From Neopusillimonas maritima (GTDB lineage Bacteria; Pseudomonadota; Gammaproteobacteria; Burkholderiales; Burkholderiaceae_B): a stretch of DNA of 64,000 nt. The notes below the pieces were generated by a model. That model was not told the DNA's origin. It worked only from the letters and a program-made list of their open reading frames with translations, and made no database searches. The stretch spans positions 248,001 through 312,000 of the forward strand of contig NZ_NQOU01000003.1 in assembly GCF_003576595.1 (NCBI RefSeq), in the 5' to 3' direction. A program made the translations under genes and the position numbers. This document shows, piece by piece, positions 35,272 to 43,558 of this stretch (the stretch's first letter is position 1; each line of letters opens with the position of its first letter).

Positions 35272-37185
35272 TTACTCCTTGGAAGCGGCCAGCGCCTGGT
35301 TGCGCTTGGCTGCTCGATAATCAAAAAACTCCTTGAAATATCCGGCGACCCCTTGCGGGAATACCAACACAATTAGGAGAATGACGCCACCGAACAAAGC
35401 CAACCAATAGTCGGTGATACCCATGAAATAATCCTGCAGGAACTGGAAGGTCGCCGCGCCGACAATGGGGCCGATGAGCGTTTGAATACCGCCCAGCAGG
35501 ACCATGACCAGGCCATCTACTGATTTACCCACCCAAATAATTTCCGGCGATGCACTGCCTTTTGAAAAGACATACAGCACCCCTGCCAGGCCGGCAAAAA
35601 TACCCGCTATAACGAATGCGACAAGTTGCACCCGCTTTACATTGATACCCAATGCATCAGCCCGCAACCCGGAATCACGGGCTGCACGTAAGGCATACCC
35701 AAACGGAGAGAACAACAAACGGCGCAACACAATGGCGGAAATGATGACAATCGCGAACGCAAAGTAATAATACGCATCACCTGACAGCCATTCGGCCGGC
35801 CAAATACCGATCATGCCGTTGGAGCCACCGGTAAAACTGTCCCATTGATAAATAACCGACCAGACAATCTGCCCGAATGCCAGCGTAAGCATAGCCAGAT
35901 AAACCCCGGCCAACCGAACGCAGAACCAACCGAAAATCAAAGCACCAAAACCAGCGATGATAGGTGCGATGGCCATCGACAAACCCATTGAAAACGCCGC
36001 CGACTTCAACAATAGCGCGGCACCATAAGCCCCCAAACCATAATAAGCGGCATGACCAAATGAATGCATCCCACCGGGCCCCATAATGAAGTGCAGGCTA
36101 AGAGCAAACAGCGCAGCCACCATAATATCCAGCGCCAGCACCGGTGCATAAGGCAGCCACTCCGACATCAAGGGCAATGCAGCAACGGCCGCAATAACCA
36201 CAGCAATAAACCATTTGAATGGGGCGGTTGCAGGCCGATAAGGCGCCTCGATAGGCGCGGAATTACGACTCACGGAAGCTTCTTTACCGAACAAGCCCCA
36301 TGGACGGAACACCAAAACCAAGGCCATGAATATAAATTCCACTACCAGCGTAAGACGTGGAAAATCGAACTCGATTCCAAAAAGAGAAACCGTTCCAAGC
36401 GCAATACACATGGCCTTCAGTTCGGCAATAATCAGGGCGGCAACGTACGCACCCGGGATTGAACCCATACCGCCGACAACCACAATGACAAAGGCATCGC
36501 CGATTACGCCCAAATCCAGCGTTAAATTGGCGGGTAACCGCGGAATCTGAACTGCCCCCCCCAACGCGGCCAGAAACGCACCCAACGCGAATACGGCAGT
36601 GAACAACCAGGCCTGGTTCACACCTAAAGCACCTAACATCTCGCGGTCTTGGGTGGCCGCACGCACCAAAGTACCCCAGCGCGTACGCGTAAGCAACAAC
36701 CACAATAAACCTAAAACAACAGGGCCGATCAGAATCAGTACAAGATCATATTTGGGAAAATAATGACCCAGAATCTTGATGGAACCATCAAGCCCGGGCG
36801 CAATCGGGCCAAGCAAGTCTTGCGGGCCCCAAATAAACAGTGCTGCGTCACGGAAGATCAGCACCAAAGCAAACGTTGCCAACAGCTGAAACAATTCCGG
36901 AGCGCGATAAATCCGCCTCAACAGGACAATTTCAACCAACGCGCCCAATACGCCGATTGCCAGCGCGGCAAGCAATAAACTGAACCAGAAACCAAACGCG
37001 CTGTTTCCCAGCTCTTGCACAATGCTGTAGGCCACATAGATACCCAGCATATACAAGGAGCCGTGAGCAAAGTTAACGATGCGCGTGACACCAAAAATCA
37101 GCGAGAGACCGGCTGCAACCAAAAACAGCGACGATGCTTCCGCAAAACCGTTCAGAATCTGAACAATAAAACCCGACAAGTCCAT
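35272..37185 (-). CDS. Fused LivH-LivM ABC transporter permease
   Basis: A 637-residue inner-membrane protein that joins the two permeases of a HAAT transporter. The LivH half covers about 1-290 (GVTRIVNFAHGSLYMLG near the start, GGMGSIPGAYVAALIIAELK near 240). A short linker around 295-325 leads into the LivM half (GPGGMHSFGHAAYYGLGAYG, then GLAGVLYVFSKGSASPEI). In most bacteria these are separate genes. The ATG at 37185 is preferred to a TTG five codons earlier. A hairpin between this gene and the binding-protein gene may reduce readthrough into it. Confidence 0.88.
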   Translation of the reverse strand: MDLSGFIVQILNGFAEASSLFLVAAGLSLIFGVTRIVNFAHGSLYMLGIYVAYSIVQELGNSAFGFWFSLLLAALAIGVLGALVEIVLLRRIYRAPELFQLLATFALVLIFRDAALFIWGPQDLLGPIAPGLDGSIKILGHYFPKYDLVLILIGPVVLGLLWLLLTRTRWGTLVRAATQDREMLGALGVNQAWLFTAVFALGAFLAALGGAVQIPRLPANLTLDLGVIGDAFVIVVVGGMGSIPGAYVAALIIAELKAMCIALGTVSLFGIEFDFPRLTLVVEFIFMALVLVFRPWGLFGKEASVSRNSAPIEAPYRPATAPFKWFIAVVIAAVAALPLMSEWLPYAPVLALDIMVAALFALSLHFIMGPGGMHSFGHAAYYGLGAYGAALLLKSAAFSMGLSMAIAPIIAGFGALIFGWFCVRLAGVYLAMLTLAFGQIVWSVIYQWDSFTGGSNGMIGIWPAEWLSGDAYYYFAFAIVIISAIVLRRLLFSPFGYALRAARDSGLRADALGINVKRVQLVAFVIAGIFAGLAGVLYVFSKGSASPEIIWVGKSVDGLVMVLLGGIQTLIGPIVGAATFQFLQDYFMGITDYWLALFGGVILLIVLVFPQGVAGYFKEFFDYRAAKRNQALAASKE

Positions 37186-37199
37186 TTGACTGATATCCA

Positions 37200-37238
37200 A
37201 AAATTAAAACCTCTGCCACCCAAAAGAGTGACAGAGGT
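37200..37238 (-). terminator. Intra-operon attenuating hairpin
   Basis: Arms CCTCTG (37210-37215) and CAGAGG (37232-37237), extended by partial internal pairing, precede a TTTT run on the minus strand. It sits between the binding-protein gene and the permease gene. Such hairpins let the binding protein be made in excess. Confidence 0.6.
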
Positions 37239-37251
37239 GCACTTCATGACG

Positions 37252-38466
37252 TTACTCGGAAGCCGAAGCCGGACGTAATTTCTTTACCTCAGCGGCAGGT
37301 GGCAACACGTCTTTACCGTCTACATAAACGATGTCAGTCATAATGCCTTTGCCGTCCTTCTTGGCAAGCTTGCCAACATAGGCACCCATGGTGGACTGGT
37401 GATCAGCCACACGATATTCAATGGAACCAAAGGGTGACATCAGTTCTAGACCGCGGAAGGCTTTAATCATATCTTCCGTTTCGGTTGAGCCCGCTTTTTT
37501 GATCCCCTCAGCCAAAGACATAATGGCGGAATAGCCCACTACGCTTCCCAGGCGGGGGTAGTCATCGAACTTAGCCTGATAAGCGTCAAGGAAAGCCTTG
37601 TGCTCGGGCGTGTCGATTGCATACCATGGGTAACCCGTTACCACCCAGCCTTCAGGTGTTTCACTACCCAACGGGTCAAGATACTCGGGCTCGCCCGTTA
37701 GCAAGCTGACAACCGGCTTGTCGTCGAAAAAATTACGCTGAGAGCCGGCTCGGACGAACTTGGCCAAATCGGCTGCAAACAGCACATTGAATACAGCCTC
37801 GACGTTTGCATCAGATAACGCTTGAACAACGCTTCCGGCATCGACCTTACCCAATGGCGCAGCCTGCTCAGCCACAAACTCAACATCGGGCTGCGCTTCT
37901 TTCAAGAGTTTCTTAAAAGTTGCAGCGGCAGACTGGCCGTATTCATAGTTGGGATACACAAGCCCCCAACGCTTTTTGTTCATTTTTACGGCTTCGGGAA
38001 TCAATGCGGCAACTTGCATATAAGTTGAAGGACGCAAACGGAACGTGTAGCGGTTGCCGTTTTCCCAGACAATTTTGTCGGTTAGCGGCTCAGCAGCCAA
38101 AAAGAAGGTTTCCTTTTGCTTGGCGAAGTCGGTAACCGCCAAACCAATATGCGAAAGAAAAGTACCCGTAAGTACATCAACCTGGTCTCGGGAGATAAGT
38201 TCTTCCGCAACGCGAACAGCGTCACCAGTCGTTGCGTTATCGTCCTTAATGACCAACTCGACTTTCTTGCCGTTCAAGCCGCCCGACTCGTTAATTTGCT
38301 CAATTGCGAGTTCCATACCATTTTTGTAGGGACCCAAGAACGCGGGTTGCGCTTTATAACTATTCAGTTCGCCAATTTTAATGACGTCCTCGGCGGCTGC
38401 TGCAGTTGACACCGCCGCGCCCAAGGTTAACGCCATAAGTGAAGAATAAAATTTCATGCCTTTCAT
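37252..38466 (-). CDS. Branched-chain-type ABC transporter substrate-binding protein
   Basis: A 404-residue periplasmic binding protein of the Leu/Ile/Val-receptor family (peripla_BP_6). The signal peptide ends near residue 24 (MKGMKFYSSLMALTLGAAVS, then TAAAA). The mature start, IKIGELNSYKAQPAFLGPYK, and NESGGLNGKKVELVIKDD are family hallmarks. AGGAAA precedes the ATG. First gene of a four-gene uptake operon. GTRTACACT sites like the one before nicC lie upstream, so the ligand may be nicotinate or another aromatic acid rather than an amino acid (inference). Confidence 0.88.
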   Translation of the reverse strand: MKGMKFYSSLMALTLGAAVSTAAAAEDVIKIGELNSYKAQPAFLGPYKNGMELAIEQINESGGLNGKKVELVIKDDNATTGDAVRVAEELISRDQVDVLTGTFLSHIGLAVTDFAKQKETFFLAAEPLTDKIVWENGNRYTFRLRPSTYMQVAALIPEAVKMNKKRWGLVYPNYEYGQSAAATFKKLLKEAQPDVEFVAEQAAPLGKVDAGSVVQALSDANVEAVFNVLFAADLAKFVRAGSQRNFFDDKPVVSLLTGEPEYLDPLGSETPEGWVVTGYPWYAIDTPEHKAFLDAYQAKFDDYPRLGSVVGYSAIMSLAEGIKKAGSTETEDMIKAFRGLELMSPFGSIEYRVADHQSTMGAYVGKLAKKDGKGIMTDIVYVDGKDVLPPAAEVKKLRPASASE

Positions 38467-38550
38467 ATTAGATTTCCTGTTTTACGCACGTTTTGGTAAG
38501 AAATAACGAAATACACCTAAACCGTGCCGTTGCTAGAATCAAGCACGCTT

Positions 38551-38566
38551 TTAAAGTGTACACATC
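38551..38566. promoter_or_regulatory. NicR-type operator candidate (proximal)
   Basis: On the minus strand GATGTGTACACTTTAA, containing the palindrome GTGTACAC and the core GTRTACACT shared with 29282 and 38721. It lies about 85 bp before the binding-protein start. Confidence 0.6.
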
Positions 38567-38687
38567 GAAATTTACTGCGTAAAGACAGTAGGCACTAGGG
38601 ATAAACCCTTGATTTATAAAAGTTCACATTTAGGGATAAGCACCTGTAAGAAAAGCACCTTAACCCCTAAAACACCTAGTAACAATA

Positions 38688-38699
38688 GAGTGAGCACTC
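38688..38699. promoter_or_regulatory. GAGTG-AG-CACTC inverted repeat
   Basis: A 5-bp arm inverted repeat between the other two sites; its arms match the flanks of the 38721 site (GAG...CTC). Possibly an extra regulator half-site pair. Confidence 0.4.
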
Positions 38700-38720
38700 A
38701 ATAAATTAAACAAACAAATA

Positions 38721-38735
38721 GAGCGTGTACACTCA
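38721..38735. promoter_or_regulatory. NicR-type operator candidate (distal)
   Basis: GAGCGTGTACACTCA, nearly the same as the site before nicC (GCGTATACACTTT). It lies 255 bp upstream of the binding-protein start and 38 bp after the MarR-gene stop. Confidence 0.6.
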
Positions 38736-38772
38736 AAAAAAATAGAAATTTCCTGCAAAAATCGATTCAAAG

Positions 38773-39252
38773 TCAGTCGTCGTCACCGTCGGTTTCACAC
38801 ATCTTGTTTAAAAGGTAAACCAACGCGAGCCTCTCAGCAGGATTGAATCCATTAAATGTTTTTTCGGTAATCTCAAACGCAAACGGCACCATGGTTCCCA
38901 CCAAATCCATGCCAACGGGGGTCAGTGAAACCAGCACTTTTCGACGGTCTACATCATCGTGACGAACGGCAATCAACTTACGCGCCTTCAAACGATCAAT
39001 AACGCCGCGCACCGTTGCCTGATCGATAGCCGTGCGTTTTACAATTTCGCTAAGCGAGCACGCGCCCGAATCTTTCACTGCACACAGCACCACAAACTGT
39101 GCAGCTGTTAACTGCGTGTCCGGTATGGTTTGTTGAAAAAGCGCAATATGGCGCTGATAGGCACGTCGGAGCAAATGCCCCACTTGCTCGGAAAAATCAT
39201 AACGCGCGACCAACGTGTCGGCAGACGATTGCGGATCATTCTTATCAGCCAT
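38773..39252 (-). CDS. nicR: MarR family regulator, probable NicR
   Basis: A 159-residue winged-helix regulator. The HTH is at about 50-100 (LTAAQFVVLCAVKDSG, CSLSEIVKRTAIDQATVRGV and IDRLKARKLIAVRHDDVDRR as wing). The C-terminal helix dimerises. NicR of Pseudomonas, the repressor of nicotinate genes released by 6-hydroxynicotinate, belongs to this family. The gene sits upstream of the transporter operon in the nic locus, with GTRTACACT palindromes next to it and before nicC. The name is by context, not by a specific signature. Confidence 0.75.
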   Translation of the reverse strand: MADKNDPQSSADTLVARYDFSEQVGHLLRRAYQRHIALFQQTIPDTQLTAAQFVVLCAVKDSGACSLSEIVKRTAIDQATVRGVIDRLKARKLIAVRHDDVDRRKVLVSLTPVGMDLVGTMVPFAFEITEKTFNGFNPAERLALVYLLNKMCETDGDDD

Positions 39253-39313
39253 TTTTCAACCTAAAAAACTATCGATTACAAAACCACTCACTAGTGTTAA
39301 GGTGGCCCTTCAC

Positions 39314-39325
39314 GAACACGTGTTC
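39314..39325. promoter_or_regulatory. 12-bp perfect palindrome between marR and the LTA-synthase-like gene
   Basis: GAACACGTGTTC lies in the 117-bp divergent region, 44 bp before the plus-strand start and about 60 bp before the MarR gene. A CACTAGTG palindrome lies nearby at 39289-39296. Possible operator for either gene. Confidence 0.4.
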
Positions 39326-39369
39326 CTACTATATATTACGCCACGTTAAAAAATAGCCGCACCCTTCCT

Positions 39370-41280
39370 ATGCTTCAACTCACACTCGTATTTATTCTGG
39401 CCAGCTTCATGCTACTGACGGTCAGTAGGCTTTTATTGGCGGGCTGGCAATGGCGACGCGTTCAGAAAGCAGGTGGCTTACTGCCGATACTGATTGGTGG
39501 TTTGCGTATCGACGCCCACCAAATTGCCATTCTGGCCGGCATACCCCTGTTAGCGTCATTCTGGCTGGGCGACACACCATTCGCGCTGCATATCGCCGAA
39601 TGGTGGTTCCAATTGGCCTGGCTTTTACTGGGGTTTCTTGAGTTAGCAACCCCCCAGTTCATTACCGAATACGACTCGCGCCCGAACCGTTTATTTGTTG
39701 AGTACCTGGAGCATCCCAAAGAAGTATTCGGCATGCTTTGGAAAGGCTACAAAGCCGTTATTATCTGTGCGCTTGCCCTTTTGGGCGTGCTTGGTTGGGT
39801 GGGGCACCTGCTGTTTGGCCATGCAACCCCCGACCTACCTCTGCCTGTGTGGCAGGCAGCGCTACTCACACTGGTATCGGCCTGCATTATTTTTCTAGCT
39901 ATTCGAGGGACTCTGCGCCACCGCCCCATTAACCCATCAACCGTCGCCTACTGCGGAGACAGCCTCTTAAACACACTGCCGTTAAACTCTTTGTATAACG
40001 TAATTTATGCCATTTACAGCAAAAAAAATGAGCGTTCGGCAGCCGATGTCTACGGCAATCTCGACCCCAGCGAAATATTAGATATCGTTCGAGAAAGTGC
40101 GCATATTGACGGTGAAACATTAACCCGCTCCATCCCTACCCTGCACAAACAAATCGCCGACCGACCGGAACCAAGCCGGCTCAAAAATATTGTCATTATT
40201 GTGGAGGAAAGCCTGGGTGCGCAGTATGTCGCCAACCTTGGCGGGCAAAAACTCACTCCAAATATCGACCAGCTTGCCGGTACGGCCTGGAACTTCACAC
40301 GAGCTTATGCCACCGGTACACGGTCCGTACGCGGACTTGAGGCAATCTCGGCCGGCTTTCCCCCAACATTATCCGACGCAGCGTTGCGCCTGCCGGGAGC
40401 ACAAAGCCGCTTCTTTACGCTTGCACAGTTACTCAAACAATACGGCTATCACTCACGTTTCGTTTATGGGGGGGAAGCGCATTTCGACAACATGAAAAGC
40501 TTCTTCCTGGGCAACGGCTTCGATTCATTGCACGAGCGTGAAAGCTTCAATAACCCCGCTTTTATCGGTACTTGGGGCGCTTCCGATGAAGATATGTTTA
40601 ACAAAGTGCACAGTTTGCTCAACACGCCCTCAGATCAGCCCAGCCTCACCTTGGCTTTCACAGTCAGTAATCACTCACCTTGGGAATACCCTGCGGGTCG
40701 AATCGACGTTCAGGGAGACCCTGCTACGGTTGAAAACACGGTTCGCTATTCCGATTGGGCGCTTGGTGCGTTTTTCGAACGGGCAAAAGAAAGCACCTAT
40801 TGGGATAACACCCTGTTCCTGATTGTGGCCGACCACGACGCCAGAGTGGGCGGCGAACAATTAATTCCATTGAAACACTTTCACATTCCTGCCTTGATAC
40901 TGGGCTGCGACGTTCAACCGTGCAACGACGCACGCATTATCAGCCAAATCGACCTTGCCCCCACCCTGCTATCGTTGGCAGGCATTTCGTCTGAACACCC
41001 GATGATAGGACATGATTTGACGAAACCAACGGGCGGCGGACGCGCCATGATGCAATTTTCAGACAATTATGGCTACCTGAAAGGTGATCAGCTTCTGGTT
41101 CTGGAACCGCACCGACCCATTCGTCAGTTTACCTATCACGCGCCCGATACCTACACTGCCGAAACGGTTCAGCACACGTTGGCACAAGAAGCGCTGGCAC
41201 ATGTGCTTTGGCCCGACTGGGCCTATCGACACCAGGAATACACGCTTCCCCATTTGCAAGCCAGGGTCGCTTATGAATAG
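39370..41280 (+). CDS. LTA synthase family phosphoglycerol transferase/sulfatase
   Basis: A 636-residue inner-membrane protein. The N-terminal 180 residues have about five membrane helices. A periplasmic alkaline-phosphatase-superfamily domain follows (about 270-560) with the metal-binding Glu in IIVEESLGAQYV, the nucleophile Thr in ATGTRSVRGLEA and the VADHDARVG metal site. This is the layout of LtaS and of OpgB/MdoB, which transfer phosphoglycerol from phosphatidylglycerol, here perhaps to periplasmic glucans. Single gene, divergent from the MarR gene. The acceptor is unknown. Confidence 0.82.
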   Translation: MLQLTLVFILASFMLLTVSRLLLAGWQWRRVQKAGGLLPILIGGLRIDAHQIAILAGIPLLASFWLGDTPFALHIAEWWFQLAWLLLGFLELATPQFITEYDSRPNRLFVEYLEHPKEVFGMLWKGYKAVIICALALLGVLGWVGHLLFGHATPDLPLPVWQAALLTLVSACIIFLAIRGTLRHRPINPSTVAYCGDSLLNTLPLNSLYNVIYAIYSKKNERSAADVYGNLDPSEILDIVRESAHIDGETLTRSIPTLHKQIADRPEPSRLKNIVIIVEESLGAQYVANLGGQKLTPNIDQLAGTAWNFTRAYATGTRSVRGLEAISAGFPPTLSDAALRLPGAQSRFFTLAQLLKQYGYHSRFVYGGEAHFDNMKSFFLGNGFDSLHERESFNNPAFIGTWGASDEDMFNKVHSLLNTPSDQPSLTLAFTVSNHSPWEYPAGRIDVQGDPATVENTVRYSDWALGAFFERAKESTYWDNTLFLIVADHDARVGGEQLIPLKHFHIPALILGCDVQPCNDARIISQIDLAPTLLSLAGISSEHPMIGHDLTKPTGGGRAMMQFSDNYGYLKGDQLLVLEPHRPIRQFTYHAPDTYTAETVQHTLAQEALAHVLWPDWAYRHQEYTLPHLQARVAYE

Positions 41281-41335
41281 GCACTCGTCTTCGAAATGAC
41301 AAGCCATACAGAATGTGTCATAATCGCATTCTTTT

Positions 41336-41412
<77 letters not shown>

Positions 41413-41422
41413 TTATTCAGTA

Positions 41423-41462
41423 AAAAGGGCTCGTATGATTTTCATTCATACGAGCCCTTTTT
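41423..41462 (+). terminator. Rho-independent terminator after tRNA-Pro
   Basis: A near-perfect stem of about 16 bp (AAAAGGGCTCGTATGA paired with its complement) with a short loop, followed by TTTTT. It starts 11 nt after the tRNA. Confidence 0.88.
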
Positions 41463-41512
41463 GCGTTCTCTTTCATCCCCTTGCCTTGGAAAATATGTTG
41501 CATTGCACATTT

Positions 41513-41545
41513 TGTCTGACAGACTTCATTCCAAGCTGTCAGACA
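41513..41545. repeat. TGTCTGACAG inverted repeat
   Basis: TGTCTGACAG (41513-41522) and CTGTCAGACA (41536-41545) are exact inverted copies 13 nt apart; each arm also contains an internal palindrome (CTGACAG-like). It lies 176 bp before the NMT1-type binding-protein gene and is not followed by a T-run. An operator is more likely than a terminator. The rest of 41463-41720 shows nothing else. Confidence 0.55.
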
Positions 41546-41720
41546 GATTAGTTCAAGAACGGCGAAAAATTATTTATGCTTAAAAAATTTCACTCTGAAA
41601 CCCGCATTTTTAAAGGGCTTCAACAGAAATGGGGGAAACTACCAAGAAGCATTGCGTCATAGTTTTGAATACTATTGAACTGAATCAAAACAATCAATTC
41701 GTTAACTACCGGAGAGAAGT

Positions 41721-42728
41721 ATGCGTTTAAGCCGTTTTATTGCATCTGCACTCATTGCCCTGAGCTCCAGCGCTGCGTTCGCGGAAACCGATATCCGTTT
41801 CGCCCTCGATTGGCGATTTGAAGGGCCGGCCACACCATTTTTTGTGGCAATTGACAAAGGCTATTATGAAGCCGAAGGCCTGAACGTCACCATCGACCCG
41901 GGTGCCAGCTCGGTTGAGCCAATCAACCGCGTTGCAACCGACACTTATCAAATGGGTTTTGCCGATATCAATTCTCTTATCAAATATCGCGACAACCCCC
42001 AAAACCCACCCGTTAAAGCCGTCATGATGGTTTACGACGCACCGGCGTTTTCCATCGTTACGCTGAAAGACAAAGGCATTAACAAACCCAAAGACCTTGA
42101 AGGGAAAATACTCGGCGCCCCCGCCCCTGATGGAGCCTATGCACAATGGCCGATTTTTGTCGATGCCAACGGCATCGACGCCTCGAAGGTACAAATTGAA
42201 AATATCGGCTTCCCCGTGCGCGAACCCATGCTGGCACAAGGGCGCGTCGACGCCATCACGGGTTTTTGGTTTTCGTCTTTCATGAATCTGAAGGCTAACG
42301 GCGTAAAAGACGAAGATATCGTAGTCATGTTGCTGGCCGACTATGGAGTCGACCTTTACGGAAACGCCATCATGGCCAATCCGGAGTTTGCCAAAAACAA
42401 CCCCGAAGCGGTGAAAGGCTTTTTACGCGCAACCATCAAAGGTATTCAAGACACCATTAACGACCCTGAAGCCTCAATTGATTCACTCATGAAACGCAAC
42501 GCCATCGCCAACCGCGACGTCGAGCTTCAACGCCTGAAAATGGCACTCGAACGCAACTTCGTTACGCCCGACGTTAAAGCGAATGGATTGGGTGCTATTG
42601 ATAAAGCCCGTATGGATAAAGCCATCGACCAAATCGGCCTGACATTCGACTACACCAACAAACCCACTACTGAAGAAATATTTACAGCCGAATACCTTCC
42701 TCCCAAAGAAGAGCGCATGGTCAAGTAA
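41721..42728 (+). CDS. ABC transporter substrate-binding protein, NMT1/SsuA family
   Basis: A 335-residue periplasmic binding protein with a signal peptide ending near residue 21 (MRLSRFIASALIALSSSAAF) and GGAGAG before the ATG. The mature start, IRFALDWRFEGPATPFFVAI, then DKGYYEAEGLNVTIDPG and GFADINSLIKY are typical of the NMT1/THI5-like fold, which binds nitrate, sulfonates, taurine or thiamine precursors. The specific ligand is not clear. First of three genes forming a complete importer. Confidence 0.88.
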   Translation: MRLSRFIASALIALSSSAAFAETDIRFALDWRFEGPATPFFVAIDKGYYEAEGLNVTIDPGASSVEPINRVATDTYQMGFADINSLIKYRDNPQNPPVKAVMMVYDAPAFSIVTLKDKGINKPKDLEGKILGAPAPDGAYAQWPIFVDANGIDASKVQIENIGFPVREPMLAQGRVDAITGFWFSSFMNLKANGVKDEDIVVMLLADYGVDLYGNAIMANPEFAKNNPEAVKGFLRATIKGIQDTINDPEASIDSLMKRNAIANRDVELQRLKMALERNFVTPDVKANGLGAIDKARMDKAIDQIGLTFDYTNKPTTEEIFTAEYLPPKEERMVK

Positions 42729-42772
42729 AGCGAAAACAACACTAAATAACAAGTATCAGGAAGGAGATGTGC

Positions 42773-43558
42773 ATGACCGAAGCACTGGTCGAACTTGAAA
42801 ACATCTCAATGGCTTATGGCAAAGGCAGTGAAGCCGTCAAAGCCATTGAAGATGTCACTTTATCAATCAGGAAAGGGGAATTCATTGCAGTTGTTGGGCC
42901 CTCGGGCTGTGGGAAAAGCTCATTAATGAAGCTTATTTCAGGCTTGCACCCACCCTTAACCGGCAAACTCACAGTCGAAGGAAAGCCTGTAGATGGCCCA
43001 CTCAAATCGGTGGGAATGGCCTTCCAGGCAAGCAATCTGTTGCCCTGGCGTAATTGTGTCGACAACATTCTATTGCCGCTTGAAATTGTACGACCTTACC
43101 GCAATCAAATCTCATCGAAACGCGCCGAATTCAAAGAAAAAGCAGTCAATTTGCTGAACTCGGTTGGGTTAACGGGTTTTACCGAAAAGTTCCCATGGGA
43201 ACTTTCGGGGGGGATGCAGCAGCGTGCGTCTATTTGCCGGGCGCTTATTCACGAGCCTGATATCCTCATGCTCGATGAACCATTCGGTGCACTTGATGCG
43301 TTTACCCGAGAAGAGCTCTGGTGCGCACTGCGCGACATCCAGCAAGACCGCAAAGTCACGGTCATGCTGGTAACCCACGACCTTCGCGAAGCAGTGTTCC
43401 TGGCCGACACGGTTTATGTCATGTCGAACCGCCCGGGCAAAATCGTAAAGAAATGTGAAATAGCCCTCCCTCGTCCGCGCGACCTCGAGGTGACCTATAC
43501 ACAGGAATTTCAAGATATTGTCCATGAGTTACGATCCATGATCGGAGGGAAACACTAA
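42773..43558 (+). CDS. ABC transporter ATPase, SsuB/TauB type
   Basis: A 261-residue nucleotide-binding subunit. Walker A is GPSGCGKSS, the Q-loop AFQASNLLPWRN, the signature LSGGMQQRAS and Walker B ILMLDEPFGALD. The start is the second of two close ATGs, 6 nt after AAGGAG. Its stop overlaps the permease start (TAATG). Closest in pattern to the nitrate/sulfonate/taurine class. Confidence 0.92.
   Translation: MTEALVELENISMAYGKGSEAVKAIEDVTLSIRKGEFIAVVGPSGCGKSSLMKLISGLHPPLTGKLTVEGKPVDGPLKSVGMAFQASNLLPWRNCVDNILLPLEIVRPYRNQISSKRAEFKEKAVNLLNSVGLTGFTEKFPWELSGGMQQRASICRALIHEPDILMLDEPFGALDAFTREELWCALRDIQQDRKVTVMLVTHDLREAVFLADTVYVMSNRPGKIVKKCEIALPRPRDLEVTYTQEFQDIVHELRSMIGGKH

Larger units (their letters stand above)
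38467..38772. promoter_or_regulatory. AT-rich promoter region of the transporter operon
   Basis: 306 bp between the MarR-gene stop and the binding-protein start, clearly AT-rich, with three GTGTACAC/GAGTG-type sites (listed separately). No gene is seen. Confidence 0.6.

Noticed and set aside
38773-39252. MarR regulator assigned to the LTA-synthase-like gene instead of nic
   Set aside because: Possible because the two are divergent, but repeated operator-like sites on the nic and transporter side make the nic role more likely.
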